NCBI RefSeq assembly: GCF_009651005.1
Contig: NZ_WHVW01000001.1
Location: forward strand, 62,001-126,000
Direction: 5' to 3'
From: Sporosarcina obsidiansis
Lineage (GTDB): Bacteria > Bacillota > Bacilli > Bacillales_A > Planococcaceae
DNA length: 64,000 bases
In this document: positions 1-7,447 of the stretch, in pieces
Layout: the number at the start of each line of letters is the position of its first letter
How positions within the stretch are numbered: the stretch's first letter is position 1
Made by a program: the position numbers and the translations under genes
Notes under the pieces: model-generated
The model's input: only the letters and a program-made list of their open reading frames with translations
The model's database searches: none
Told to the model about the DNA's origin: nothing

Positions 1-1
1 C

Positions 2-826
2 AGAGGCAGAATGCGCACGGTAAAAGGTGCATTGTTGTGGTTGTTCATTTGCGGCATGACGTTTGGTTTGGTTATTTGGCTGATCAGTATAATGTATCGT
101 CTCCATTTATTTGCAGGCATCGCGGTGGAAGCATTGCTCATTGCGGCGGGACTTGCACAGAAAAGTTTACGGGATGCGGCACTTCTTGTCTACGAACCAT
201 TGCAGACCGGTGATTTGAAAGAGGCACGCGAAAAGCTCAGCTGGATTGTGGGAAGAGATACAAAGAAACTCGACAGCGGTGGTATTTCACGTGCTGCGAT
301 TGAAACGGTATCGGAAAACACGTCAGACGGGATCACCGCTCCATTGTTCTGGGCATTCTTACTAGGAGCACCGGGTTTATGGCTTTATAAAGCGGTAAAC
401 ACACTGGATTCAATGGTGGGTTATCGAGATGAACACTATAGCGAGTTTGGCAAAGTGTCCGCACGAATGGACGATCTGTTTAACCTTATTCCATCGCGCA
501 TTACGGGTCTGCTAATTATCTTGTTCACTTCGAATGAAGGTGGCTTGCCGTTGCGTGAGCGTTTTAGTGGCTGGTTGCGTGATGCAAGGCGTCATATGAG
601 TCCGAATAGTGGCTATTTGGAAGCAGCGACTGCTTGGCAATTAAACATTCAGCTTGGCGGGAAAAATACATATCGCGGTCGGACATCTGAGCGTGCGAAG
701 CTGGGACCACCAGTGACCGCGACTGCATCACACATCCGCTCTACCATAAAACAAATGCAAGCAACCTCCTGGATTTTCTGGTTGCTATTTACAGCGTTAG
801 GAGTGTTACTTTATGCAATTACCTGA
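2..826 (+). CDS. cbiB: Adenosylcobinamide-phosphate synthase CbiB, 5' end cut off by the window
   Basis: Membrane protein that joins the aminopropanol (phosphate) side arm to adenosylcobyric acid, a late step of cobalamin assembly and salvage. The frame is open to the left edge (R-G-R precede the first Met at 11) and the protein is about 40-50 residues shorter than usual CbiB, so the start lies outside the window. Visible family features are the conserved block around SRAAIETVSENTSDG, the VNTLDSMVGYRDE segment, and hydrophobic stretches near the N-terminus and at the C-terminus (SWIFWLLFTALGVLLY). The stop overlaps the next gene by 14 bp, which indicates an operon running right. Identity is secure; only the N-terminus is missing. 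Confidence 0.93.
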   Translation, partial: RGRMRTVKGALLWLFICGMTFGLVIWLISIMYRLHLFAGIAVEALLIAAGLAQKSLRDAALLVYEPLQTGDLKEAREKLSWIVGRDTKKLDSGGISRAAIETVSENTSDGITAPLFWAFLLGAPGLWLYKAVNTLDSMVGYRDEHYSEFGKVSARMDDLFNLIPSRITGLLIILFTSNEGGLPLRERFSGWLRDARRHMSPNSGYLEAATAWQLNIQLGGKNTYRGRTSERAKLGPPVTATASHIRSTIKQMQATSWIFWLLFTALGVLLYAIT

Positions 827-1886
827 GCATGGAGCGAATAGTACTAGATTGTATGAGTCGTTGAATTTGGTGGAGCCTGAGGAAGTGTTGGACTTTAGCG
901 AGAACTGCAACCCAGCTGGAATGCCGTTATCTATTACGAATGCATGGCCGGACTTGATATCCAAATTACTGAGCTATCCCGATCCAGATGGACAGCCATT
1001 TAAAAGGGCGGTTGCACAATTTCATGGAATCAGTGAACTACAAGTGCTAGTCGGCAATGGGGCAGCAGAATTATTGTCGTTACTGGCAGAACGTTATCGT
1101 GGGAAACGAGTCGTGCTGATTGATCCAACGTTTTCAGAATATCGTGCCACGTTAGAAGCAAGTGAAGCAGAAATCATCTCGATCCAAGCGAATGAAGCAG
1201 AGAATTTCCGGTTGCCTGTCTCACGTATTCAAGACAATTTGCCGCGTGCTGCCGCCATTTATTTGTGCACGCCAAATAATCCGACGGGAATCCTGCCGTC
1301 GATGGAAGAATTGATAGCTGTGATTCATGCAGCGGAAACTAGCGGGACAGAAGTAGTGTTGGATGAGGCGTTTATCGACTTTGTGGATGAAAAGCATTCA
1401 TTTATTCATCAAGTAGAAACGTATTCGCATGTTATCATTGTTCGCTCCATGACCAAAATGTACGCGATCCCGGGCATCCGGTTGGGCTATTTGGTGGCCC
1501 ATCCTGAAATTATTGAAAATGTAAAAAAGCAAGCACCACATTGGCATGTGAACGGATTAGCGGCTGAAATCGGTATGCTTTGTTTACAGGAGGCGTCATA
1601 CCGAGAACGAGCAATTCATCATGCAGAAGTAGAGCGAAAGAAGATGGCTGACTTTTTGCGTGCTCATCATTGTCGAGTGATCGACTCGGCAGCAAACTAT
1701 CTCGTATTTTCACCGAAACTAAATGCGAGACAGCTGTATCAGGATTTATTGAGACAAGGCATCGTCCTTCGTCACTCCGAAAATTTCCGCGGAATGGATG
1801 GCAGATGGTTACGAGTTGGTATGAAATCGGAAGCGATGATGGAAAGATTGCGGGAGGCGATGGCAAAATGGTTCGAGCAACAGTAA
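813..1886 (+). CDS. cobD: Threonine-phosphate decarboxylase, CobD type (PLP enzyme)
   Basis: Fold-type I PLP enzyme of the histidinol-phosphate aminotransferase family. In cobalamin operons this family member decarboxylates L-threonine phosphate to (R)-1-amino-2-propanol phosphate, the substrate of CbiB. It carries YLCTPNNPTG, the cofactor aspartate in VVLDEAFIDF, and the PLP lysine in RSMTKMYAIPGIRLGY (about residue 216). It has 357 residues, normal for the family. The ATG lies inside the cbiB 3' end, so translation is probably coupled. A true HisC cannot be excluded from the motifs alone; the call to CobD rests on its position between cbiB and cobU. Confidence 0.88.
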   Translation: MQLPEHGANSTRLYESLNLVEPEEVLDFSENCNPAGMPLSITNAWPDLISKLLSYPDPDGQPFKRAVAQFHGISELQVLVGNGAAELLSLLAERYRGKRVVLIDPTFSEYRATLEASEAEIISIQANEAENFRLPVSRIQDNLPRAAAIYLCTPNNPTGILPSMEELIAVIHAAETSGTEVVLDEAFIDFVDEKHSFIHQVETYSHVIIVRSMTKMYAIPGIRLGYLVAHPEIIENVKKQAPHWHVNGLAAEIGMLCLQEASYRERAIHHAEVERKKMADFLRAHHCRVIDSAANYLVFSPKLNARQLYQDLLRQGIVLRHSENFRGMDGRWLRVGMKSEAMMERLREAMAKWFEQQ

Positions 1887-2446
1887 CCTTCATTAGTGGT
1901 GGCGCGCGTAGCGGGAAAAGCGCCTATGCCGAACAGCTACTTGTCACACAAGCAAAAAATGCAGGGCGACTCGTCTATATCGCGTCCGGTGTTGCATTTG
2001 ATCAGGAAATGAAGGAACGGATCGCGAAGCATCAGCTCGATCGTAGACTAGCTGATTGGCAGACGATCGAACAGCCGGTAGATTTTCAACAGGTGTTGCC
2101 TCATCTACAGCAGGGGGACTACGTATTATGGGATTGTTTGACGACGTGGTTGGCAAATGAAATGTACGAAGGCATTGAAGAAGGACGACCTTGCTGGCAA
2201 CGGCCTGGTTGTCTAGAGCAGAAGCAACAGAAATTATTGTGCACGATTGAGCAAATGACAGAAATTATCGATCAGCTTGTAATCGTTTCCAATGAAGTGC
2301 TCGATGAATGGCCATATTATGAAGAAGAAACGGAGCTTTACCGGAAGACCATTGGTGCTTTACACGTTCGAATCGTTGAGTGCTGTGACGTGGCAATTGA
2401 AATGGACTATGGATTGCCAATGGTTTGGAAAGGAGACAATCAATGA
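1868..2446 (+). CDS. cobU: Adenosylcobinamide kinase / adenosylcobinamide-phosphate guanylyltransferase
   Basis: Bifunctional enzyme that phosphorylates adenosylcobinamide and then transfers GMP from GTP to give AdoCbi-GDP. The P-loop GGARSGKS stands near the N-terminus, followed by YIASGVAFDQEMKERIAKH, which includes the His expected to carry the GMP, then W..IE, and VLWDCLTTWLANEMY. I chose the ATG at 1868 because a GGGAGG sits 10 bases upstream and the P-loop is then near residue 10; the open frame extends further left only as a shadow of cobD. That gives 192 aa, typical for CobU. It overlaps cobD by 19 bp and shares an ATGA with the next gene. Confidence 0.92.
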   Translation: MVRATVTFISGGARSGKSAYAEQLLVTQAKNAGRLVYIASGVAFDQEMKERIAKHQLDRRLADWQTIEQPVDFQQVLPHLQQGDYVLWDCLTTWLANEMYEGIEEGRPCWQRPGCLEQKQQKLLCTIEQMTEIIDQLVIVSNEVLDEWPYYEEETELYRKTIGALHVRIVECCDVAIEMDYGLPMVWKGDNQ

Positions 2447-3261
2447 ATGGATTGATGGTCGTCGGTACGGCATCAGATGTTGGGAAAACCATGATCTGCA
2501 CCGCGTTTTGTCGTATTCTTGCCAATGAAGAAATAAATGTGGCACCATTTAAATCACAAAATATGTCTGGCTTTTCTGTGAAATTGCCAAATGGCCTTGA
2601 AATCAGCCGTTCGCAATTTCAACAGGCGGAAGCTGCACGGACTGCACCAATTGTGGAAATGAATCCAATTTTATTAAAACCCAAACCGCAATTGCAATCA
2701 GATGTGTTATTCATGGGAAAATCTATGATCACAATAGGCGGTCAGGAATTTCGTGAGCAGTTATACGAAAAAGGTATGGATACAATTAAGCTAGCCCTTC
2801 AACATCTATCGGAAAACTTCGATACAGTGATCATTGAAGGGGCAGGAAGTACAGCGGAAGTAAATCTTATGGATCGCGAGCTGACGAATATGCGAGTTGC
2901 CGAATTGGCGGATGTGCCGGTCGTGCTAGTTGCGGATATCTCAAAAGGTGGAGCGATCGCTTCGATTGTCGGTACGCTTCAATTGCTCTCTCCCGAAAGA
3001 CAGCAGCGAATAAAAGCCATTATTATCAATAAATTTTATGGTGATATGGCGTACTTCCAAGATGGGGTGGAGTTCATTGAACAATACACAGGCACTCCGG
3101 TCGCTGGTGTTATTCCAGTTTTAGAGAATCACGGAATCCCTGAAGAAGATATGGAACGTGACACAAAACCTGCTGCGTCGGGTGTTGATGTCTATGAACA
3201 ATGGGCGGAGCACGTCAAGAAACATATGAACTGGCCGTTGATCAAATCTATTTTGGCCTAA
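2443..3261 (+). CDS. CobQ/CbiP-like protein lacking the glutamine amidotransferase domain
   Basis: This matches the N-terminal dethiobiotin-synthetase-like ATPase half of cobyric acid synthase, which amidates four side chains of the corrin ring. Visible family features are VVGTASDVGKT (P-loop), NVAPFKSQNMSG, EMNPILLKPKPQ, VIIEGAGSTAEVNL, and AIIINKFYGD followed by PVAGVIPVLENHGIPEEDM. Normal CobQ has about 500 residues with a C-terminal class I glutaminase domain. Here 272 residues end shortly after GIPEEDM with a helix (VYEQWAEHVKKHM) resembling the family's extreme C-terminus, as if the amidotransferase domain had been deleted internally. Start ATG 2443 overlaps the cobU stop (ATGA). Ammonia-dependent amidation, a partner glutaminase elsewhere, or another role are all possible. 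Confidence 0.85.
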   Translation: MNGLMVVGTASDVGKTMICTAFCRILANEEINVAPFKSQNMSGFSVKLPNGLEISRSQFQQAEAARTAPIVEMNPILLKPKPQLQSDVLFMGKSMITIGGQEFREQLYEKGMDTIKLALQHLSENFDTVIIEGAGSTAEVNLMDRELTNMRVAELADVPVVLVADISKGGAIASIVGTLQLLSPERQQRIKAIIINKFYGDMAYFQDGVEFIEQYTGTPVAGVIPVLENHGIPEEDMERDTKPAASGVDVYEQWAEHVKKHMNWPLIKSILA

Positions 3262-3273
3262 AGGAGTGACGTG

Positions 3274-4035
3274 ATGAATAGCATTTTATTGGCGCTCCAA
3301 TTTTTCACTTCGCTGCCCGTTCAAAGAGAACTGCCGCTCGGAAAAAAAGAGGTTTCTGGCATGTATATGGCCTTGCCGCTCATCGGTGGAGGAATTGGCT
3401 TGCTGCTTGGTACGATTGCATATATTGGCGGAGACATGTTGGGCTTTAATAGTTTCCTCGTTGCGATGCTGATACTGTTGGTAGGAATTGTGGCGACAGG
3501 AGGCTTGCATGTGGACGGTTTCGCGGATCTCGGAGATGCCTTTTTTTCGTATCAGGACCGTGAAAAACGTCTAACGATTATGGAAGATCCTCGACTCGGT
3601 GCGTTCGGAACCATTTCATTGCTTGTCTTGCTCGGTTTAAAGGTTGGCTTGTTCATGGAGATAATGGGGATGGAGAACGGCTGGGCATTCCTCGTGGCAG
3701 TTCCTATTTTGTCGCGAGCCACGATGGTAGTTTATTTCACTACGACAAAGACGGCAAAACATAACGGGTTGGCTCATTTTTTTAAGCAACATTTTCTAAA
3801 AAAGCGAATGCAGGCTGCAAGTGGTCTCATCAGCATCCTCACTGTCATTGGACTAGGTGTTCTATACGATTCATTGGTTATCGTTCCTGTCATGATAGCT
3901 ACTCTAGTAATCGCAGTCTATTTGTATCGACGCTGGACCGTCAAACACTTTGGCGGTGTGACAGGTGATCTGTGTGGTGCATTTATCGAAGGAATGGAGG
4001 TGCTTTTATGGCTCGTCCTTATCGCTTATTTTTAA
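3274..4035 (+). CDS. cobS: Adenosylcobinamide-GDP ribazoletransferase (cobalamin synthase)
   Basis: Integral membrane enzyme that joins AdoCbi-GDP with alpha-ribazole (phosphate), closing the lower loop of cobalamin. The signature GGLHVDGFADLGDAFFSYQ, followed by IMEDPRLGAFG, carries the acidic Mg-binding residues; several hydrophobic segments flank it. A GTG at 3271 is followed by ATG at 3274; AAGGAG at 3261-3266 is better spaced for the ATG, giving 253 aa, which is typical. It lies 12 bp after the CobQ-like gene and overlaps cobC by 28 bp. Confidence 0.93.
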   Translation: MNSILLALQFFTSLPVQRELPLGKKEVSGMYMALPLIGGGIGLLLGTIAYIGGDMLGFNSFLVAMLILLVGIVATGGLHVDGFADLGDAFFSYQDREKRLTIMEDPRLGAFGTISLLVLLGLKVGLFMEIMGMENGWAFLVAVPILSRATMVVYFTTTKTAKHNGLAHFFKQHFLKKRMQAASGLISILTVIGLGVLYDSLVIVPVMIATLVIAVYLYRRWTVKHFGGVTGDLCGAFIEGMEVLLWLVLIAYF

Positions 4036-4601
4036 TCCGGCATTTGCCGACAAATGCAAATAAAAAGCGACAATATTGCGGCTGGACGGATATCGGGCTG
4101 GCACGTGACGAAGGAGATTCCATTGAATTTCCGATCGATGTGAACCAAGTGTATGGAAGTGATTTACGGAGAGCGCATCAAACGGCCGCCATTTATTTTC
4201 CTGAAGCGATGTACCAAGCTGATTCTCGATGGCGGGAGTGTAACTTTGGAGATTTCGAAGGGAAAACGTACGAACAATTAAAAGATGATGCTGCCTATAG
4301 GCGGTGGCTGGCTGACCCTTGGCAAGTGGCGCCACGTAACGGGGAAACTTTGCAACAAGTAAAGGTGAGAATACTAGATGCACTTCAAGACTTGCCGAAT
4401 GATTCCGTTGTTGTGACGCATGGGGGAGTGATTCGGTTACTGTTAGAAACATTTTCAGCAGATCCGCGCACGTTTTGGGAATGGACGGTATCGAACGGTT
4501 CGGTCTGGCAATTCGAGTGGGAAGATGAGCAACAATGGAAGGAGGGACAGCCATGCACATCTTTATCGGAGGTGCCTATAACGGCAAAACGGAGTATGTA
4601 A
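4008..4601 (+). CDS. cobC: Alpha-ribazole phosphatase, histidine phosphatase family
   Basis: Removes the 5' phosphate of alpha-ribazole phosphate (or adenosylcobalamin phosphate) near the end of cobalamin assembly. The phosphohistidine motif appears as LIRHLPTNAN, a variant of RHGET, with a second active-site histidine in VVTHGGVIRLL and the family arginine in YGSDLRRAHQTA. The ATG at 4008 has GGAGG eight bases upstream and lies inside cobS, so the two are probably translationally coupled; the 197 aa length is normal. The family is broad, and the specific substrate is inferred from the operon. Confidence 0.88.
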   Translation: MARPYRLFLIRHLPTNANKKRQYCGWTDIGLARDEGDSIEFPIDVNQVYGSDLRRAHQTAAIYFPEAMYQADSRWRECNFGDFEGKTYEQLKDDAAYRRWLADPWQVAPRNGETLQQVKVRILDALQDLPNDSVVVTHGGVIRLLLETFSADPRTFWEWTVSNGSVWQFEWEDEQQWKEGQPCTSLSEVPITAKRSM

Positions 4602-4942
4602 GACGCTGGATTGGAGATCAACCTGCGTTCTTCTGTACAATGGAAACAGTAGCATCTGCGGCACCTGAGGAGAGGTTAATCATCTCAGGTTTGCAGGATT
4701 GGCTAAGACGTTCTGAACTTAGTGAGTCGGAAGCTAGCGAAGCAGTGCGCCTCGTCAGCATGCATGATACAGTGTTCATCTTAACGGACATCGGTCGCGG
4801 CATTGTCCCTCTCGAACCGGAACAGCGTGAGTTGCGTGATCGATGCGGCCGATTGTATCAGCAATTATTCAAGGAAGCGACAGAGATTACACGAATTTGG
4901 TACGGTATTCCCCAAACTATAAAAAGGAGTGAAATGATATGA
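4553..4942 (+). CDS. Short CobU-family P-loop protein, second paralogue in the operon
   Basis: A 129-residue relative of the adenosylcobinamide kinase/guanylyltransferase. It keeps a P-loop (GGAYNGKTEYVRRW) at the N-terminus and a C-terminal stretch like CobU's end (GRGIVPLEPEQRELRDRCG, then IWYGIPQTIK). The middle portion is missing, including the H..R..W.T.E region seen in the cobU at 1868, so no GMP-accepting histidine is evident. The ATG at 4553 has GGAGGG eight bases upstream and lies inside cobC; the stop overlaps pduO by ATGA. It may be a kinase-only partner or an accessory nucleotide-binding protein. Confidence 0.8.
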   Translation: MHIFIGGAYNGKTEYVRRWIGDQPAFFCTMETVASAAPEERLIISGLQDWLRRSELSESEASEAVRLVSMHDTVFILTDIGRGIVPLEPEQRELRDRCGRLYQQLFKEATEITRIWYGIPQTIKRSEMI

Positions 4943-5520
4943 AAATCTATACGAAAACTGGAGATAAAGGCAAAACGAGCTTGATCGGAGGGCGCGTGGC
5001 AAAGGATGATTTGCGTGTCGAAGCATATGGCACGATTGATGAATTGAATTCTTTTATTGGAAAAGCGATGACGGAGCTTGAAGGTGACAAGTTTGCAGAT
5101 ATTTTAACTGATCTAGAGACAATACAGAATGAACTATTTGACGGTGGCGGTGACTTGGCAAATGTCATGAAAGAACGGCATTATAAGTTAGATGAAGCTC
5201 CGATCACCGTGCTGGAAGAGCGAATAGATAAACTAATGGAAGAAGCACCCGAACTGGAACGCTTCATCTTGCCAGGCGGCTCACCTGCTGCAGCCACTTT
5301 GCACATCGCCCGCACCATTACCCGTCGCGCAGAGCGAGTCACAGTGACATTGATGAACGCAGCAGACGACGTATCGCCAGTCGTTCAGCGCTACTTGAAC
5401 CGACTATCTGATTACCTTTTCGTAGCTGCTCGTATTGTCAACGCGCGTCTTGGCATACCGGATAACGAATACGTCCGCAGTGCGAAGGTATTCCGTACAA
5501 ATGAAAAGAAGGAAAAGTGA
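4939..5520 (+). CDS. pduO: Cob(I)alamin adenosyltransferase, PduO type
   Basis: Transfers the adenosyl group of ATP to cob(I)alamin, giving the coenzyme form used by AdoCbl-dependent mutases. The ATP-binding N-terminus MKIYTKTGDKGKTSLIGG is diagnostic, and RVEAYGTIDELNSFIG and the C-terminal NRLSDYLFVAARIVN also match. The length of 193 aa is typical. The start overlaps the previous stop (ATGA at 4939-4942) with AAAGGAG upstream. It is the last gene of the cobalamin operon, and a hairpin terminator follows. The AdoCbl-dependent mutase IcmF, 10 kb downstream, is an obvious consumer. Confidence 0.95.
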   Translation: MKIYTKTGDKGKTSLIGGRVAKDDLRVEAYGTIDELNSFIGKAMTELEGDKFADILTDLETIQNELFDGGGDLANVMKERHYKLDEAPITVLEERIDKLMEEAPELERFILPGGSPAAATLHIARTITRRAERVTVTLMNAADDVSPVVQRYLNRLSDYLFVAARIVNARLGIPDNEYVRSAKVFRTNEKKEK

Positions 5521-5530
5521 GTGATAGCAG

Positions 5531-5570
5531 ACAGAAGCCAGAGCGTAGAAACTCGTGCTTCTGTTTTTTA
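5531..5570 (+). terminator. Rho-independent terminator of the cobalamin operon
   Basis: ACAGAAGC at 5531-5538 pairs perfectly with GCTTCTGT at 5557-5564, followed immediately by six T. It starts ten bases after the pduO stop. Confidence 0.85.
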
Positions 5571-5592
5571 TTGTGCTGGGAGTCATAAAGCG

Positions 5593-5731
5593 GACCGCGC
5601 GAAACTTCTCGCAAACCGAGCCAATATGGCCTTTTATCGCGCCAAAGTCTTTAAGAACCGAGCGAAAAACAGACAACACCGATCCAAAGCTAGGCCGAAA
5701 CGAGCCAAACGTCTTGTGTAACAAGCCAAAC
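5593..5731 (+). repeat. Array A: seven units at exact 21-bp period, core CCGMGCSAAA
   Basis: The unit core (CCG.GC.AAA or a one-base variant) begins at 5595, 5616, 5637, 5658, 5679, 5700 and 5721, each exactly 21 bp apart; the bases between cores vary. The array lies between the converging pduO and alcohol dehydrogenase genes. Because 21 is divisible by three, one frame reads as a heptad repeat (NRAK-like), producing spurious ORFs on both strands. Four other arrays of the same design occur at 13083, 28600, 49188 and 51541. Confidence 0.85.
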
Positions 5732-5740
5732 AAAGACGCC

Positions 5741-6943
5741 TTACTCCTTAATCAAATAATAAAGCTCCGTAAACTGAGTTTTACTCAGGATTTTCGGCAC
5801 GGGATACAAAGGATTGGCTTCTGCCGCTGTTCGTCTGACCATCAATGGAATATCCTTCTCCACAATCCCACTCACTTTCTCTGGAATATTTAGCGCTCGA
5901 TTCAAAGCCTTAATTTCCCTAATGAACTTCTCAGCTTTCGTTCGCTTCGTATCCGATGGTGAAGAAACACCGATCACATCTGCAAGCTCAGCAAGCGGTT
6001 CGTAAACACGGCTGCCGTAATACTCCAAAACATAAGGCAAGATGATGGCGTTCGCCTGCCCATGAGGCACATTGTAGAATCCACCGAGAGTGTGCGCGAT
6101 AGCATGTACATTTCCAACATACGCTCGGGTAAAGGCTTTGCCTGCCAAATGAGAAGCCCATTGCATATTTCTTCGAGCCTCTAGATTATCCCCATTAACA
6201 TACGCTTCGAATAAATTTTGGAAAACTAACTGGACCACTTCTCGGCCCCATTGCTTTGTTTCTTTTGTATTGCTTTTCCCAATATACGCCTCCACTGCAT
6301 GGGTCAGTGCATCGATACCCGTAGCCGCTGTGATTGCTGGCGGCAGTTTAAGAGTCAGCAATGGATCAAGTACCGCATAGTGTGGAATTAGCACCGTATC
6401 ATTAATGGCGTATTTCTCATGCGTCACACTGTTCGTCACGACGGCTGCCAGCGTTGCCTCACTTCCAGTTCCGGAAGTCGTAGGTACAGCAATGAGCGTC
6501 GGAATTTCTTTGCGTACATGTAATTGTCCCTTCAATTGTGGAATACTCTTATCCGGTCTTGCGATACGCGCCCCAATCGCTTTAGCACAATCAATCGGCG
6601 AACCGCCACCAAACGCAATGAGTGCCTCACATTGATTCGTACTGTATAATTCACGTGCTTCTTCTATATTATCAATCGTCGGATTCGGTACCGTCCGATC
6701 ATAGACCAAATACTTAATGTCCAATGAATTCAGCCCTATCAACAATTCATCCAGTAGCCCCAACTTTACAATATCGCGATCCGTAATAATCAATACACTT
6801 CCAATACCTAAGCTCTTGATTTTCACCGGTAGATTCCCTAAACTACCCGCCCCCGTCAACAACTTCGGTTCTCTCCATGGCAAAAATTGCATGCCCATTT
6901 TAAACGCACGCTGAAACAGCCGACAGTACAATGAATACATCAT
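5741..6943 (-). CDS. Iron-containing alcohol dehydrogenase
   Basis: NAD(P)-dependent group III alcohol dehydrogenase. The nucleotide loop is FGGGSPIDCAKAIG, AVPTTSGTGSEAT is a family hallmark, and the metal ligands lie in GIDALTHAVEAY and HAIAHTLGGFYNVPHG. The open frame begins with TTG at 6958, but ATG 6943 has AGGGAG five bases upstream and is preferred (400 aa). It is transcribed alone, divergently from the Fe-S oxidoreductase gene. A perfect cre match at 6977-6990 lies just upstream, implying CcpA-mediated glucose repression. The substrate (primary alcohol, butanol or 1,3-diol) cannot be told from sequence. Confidence 0.9.
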   Translation of the reverse strand: MMYSLYCRLFQRAFKMGMQFLPWREPKLLTGAGSLGNLPVKIKSLGIGSVLIITDRDIVKLGLLDELLIGLNSLDIKYLVYDRTVPNPTIDNIEEARELYSTNQCEALIAFGGGSPIDCAKAIGARIARPDKSIPQLKGQLHVRKEIPTLIAVPTTSGTGSEATLAAVVTNSVTHEKYAINDTVLIPHYAVLDPLLTLKLPPAITAATGIDALTHAVEAYIGKSNTKETKQWGREVVQLVFQNLFEAYVNGDNLEARRNMQWASHLAGKAFTRAYVGNVHAIAHTLGGFYNVPHGQANAIILPYVLEYYGSRVYEPLAELADVIGVSSPSDTKRTKAEKFIREIKALNRALNIPEKVSGIVEKDIPLMVRRTAAEANPLYPVPKILSKTQFTELYYLIKE

Positions 6944-6976
6944 TTCAACTCCCTTCAACTAAATCGTGTGATATAA

Positions 6977-6990
6977 TGAAAACGCTATCA
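6977..6990. promoter_or_regulatory. Catabolite-responsive element (cre) upstream of the alcohol dehydrogenase
   Basis: TGAAAACGCTATCA matches the Bacillus cre consensus TGWAANCGNTNWCA at all 14 positions. It lies 34-47 bp upstream of the start at 6943, overlapping an AT-rich TATAT stretch that is a plausible -10 on the minus strand. This position suits CcpA repression. Confidence 0.75.
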
Positions 6991-7060
6991 TAAAAGTGTG
7001 GATTTTACTATATTAATATTGTGAAGATGAAAATCACTTTGCATCTATTTACCTTTCTAA

Positions 7061-7076
7061 TGTTTGTTTACAAACA
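7061..7076. promoter_or_regulatory. Perfect palindrome in the divergent adh/fadF intergenic region, possible operator
   Basis: TGTTTGTTTACAAACA is a perfect 7-2-7 inverted repeat in the 504-bp gap between the alcohol dehydrogenase (-) and the Fe-S oxidoreductase (+). It resembles a dimeric-repressor operator, but I do not recognise its binding protein. The rest of the gap holds the cre site, the promoter at 7343 and otherwise AT-rich DNA without a convincing gene. Confidence 0.4.
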
Positions 7077-7342
7077 CCAACAAACAATAAGCCTTTACAT
7101 AACGCTTTAAAACGAATTATGTTCTTAACTTTACTATTTAATTTCAACGGAAAGAAACCCGTGTATTTTGTCAGGTATACTAGTAATTCTCCACATTTTA
7201 TTAAGTTTGATTGTATTGGAGAACGACTCAAGTCATACCTGCGGAAAGTGTCCGTCTGAAACGAATACCCCGGACCACTCACTCAATATGCTTTCAAGTA
7301 TATACTTTAGCGATGTGTTTTCAATAAATTTTCAAAAAATTG

Positions 7343-7372
7343 TTGACTGAATGCTCATTCATAATTTACACT
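7343..7372 (+). promoter_or_regulatory. Sigma-A-like promoter of fadF with a palindromic operator between -35 and -10
   Basis: TTGACT (7343-7348) and TACACT (7367-7372) are separated by 18 bp. Starting inside the -35 box is ACTGAATGCTCATTCA (7346-7361), containing the dyad TGAATG-CT-CATTCA, ideally placed to block RNA polymerase. A near copy in inverse orientation lies at 9787-9802 before the thiolase gene. It resembles the B. subtilis FadR box in its half-sites but has shorter spacing. The nearby TetR protein (14892) is the likely ligand, by inference. Confidence 0.65.
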
Positions 7373-7447
7373 GTACATACGCTAAATTACTTGTAAGCGA
7401 TTGATCATTAGGGGTCTTACGAAGTTCAGAGGAAGGGGAGAACGAAG

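Noticed and set aside
1510..1893. Minus-strand ORF of 127 codons opposite cobD and cobU
   Set aside because: Antisense shadow; the plus-strand frames carry clear family motifs.
5521..5721. ORF of 66 codons rich in Arg-Ala-Lys heptads after pduO
   Set aside because: It is generated by the 21-bp array in a phase without stops; similar frames occur on the opposite strand and in other arrays with no shared start or ribosome site.
7380..7410. Second cre site in front of fadF (TGTAAGCGATTGATCA)
   Set aside because: Only 11 of 14 consensus positions match without inserting a base.
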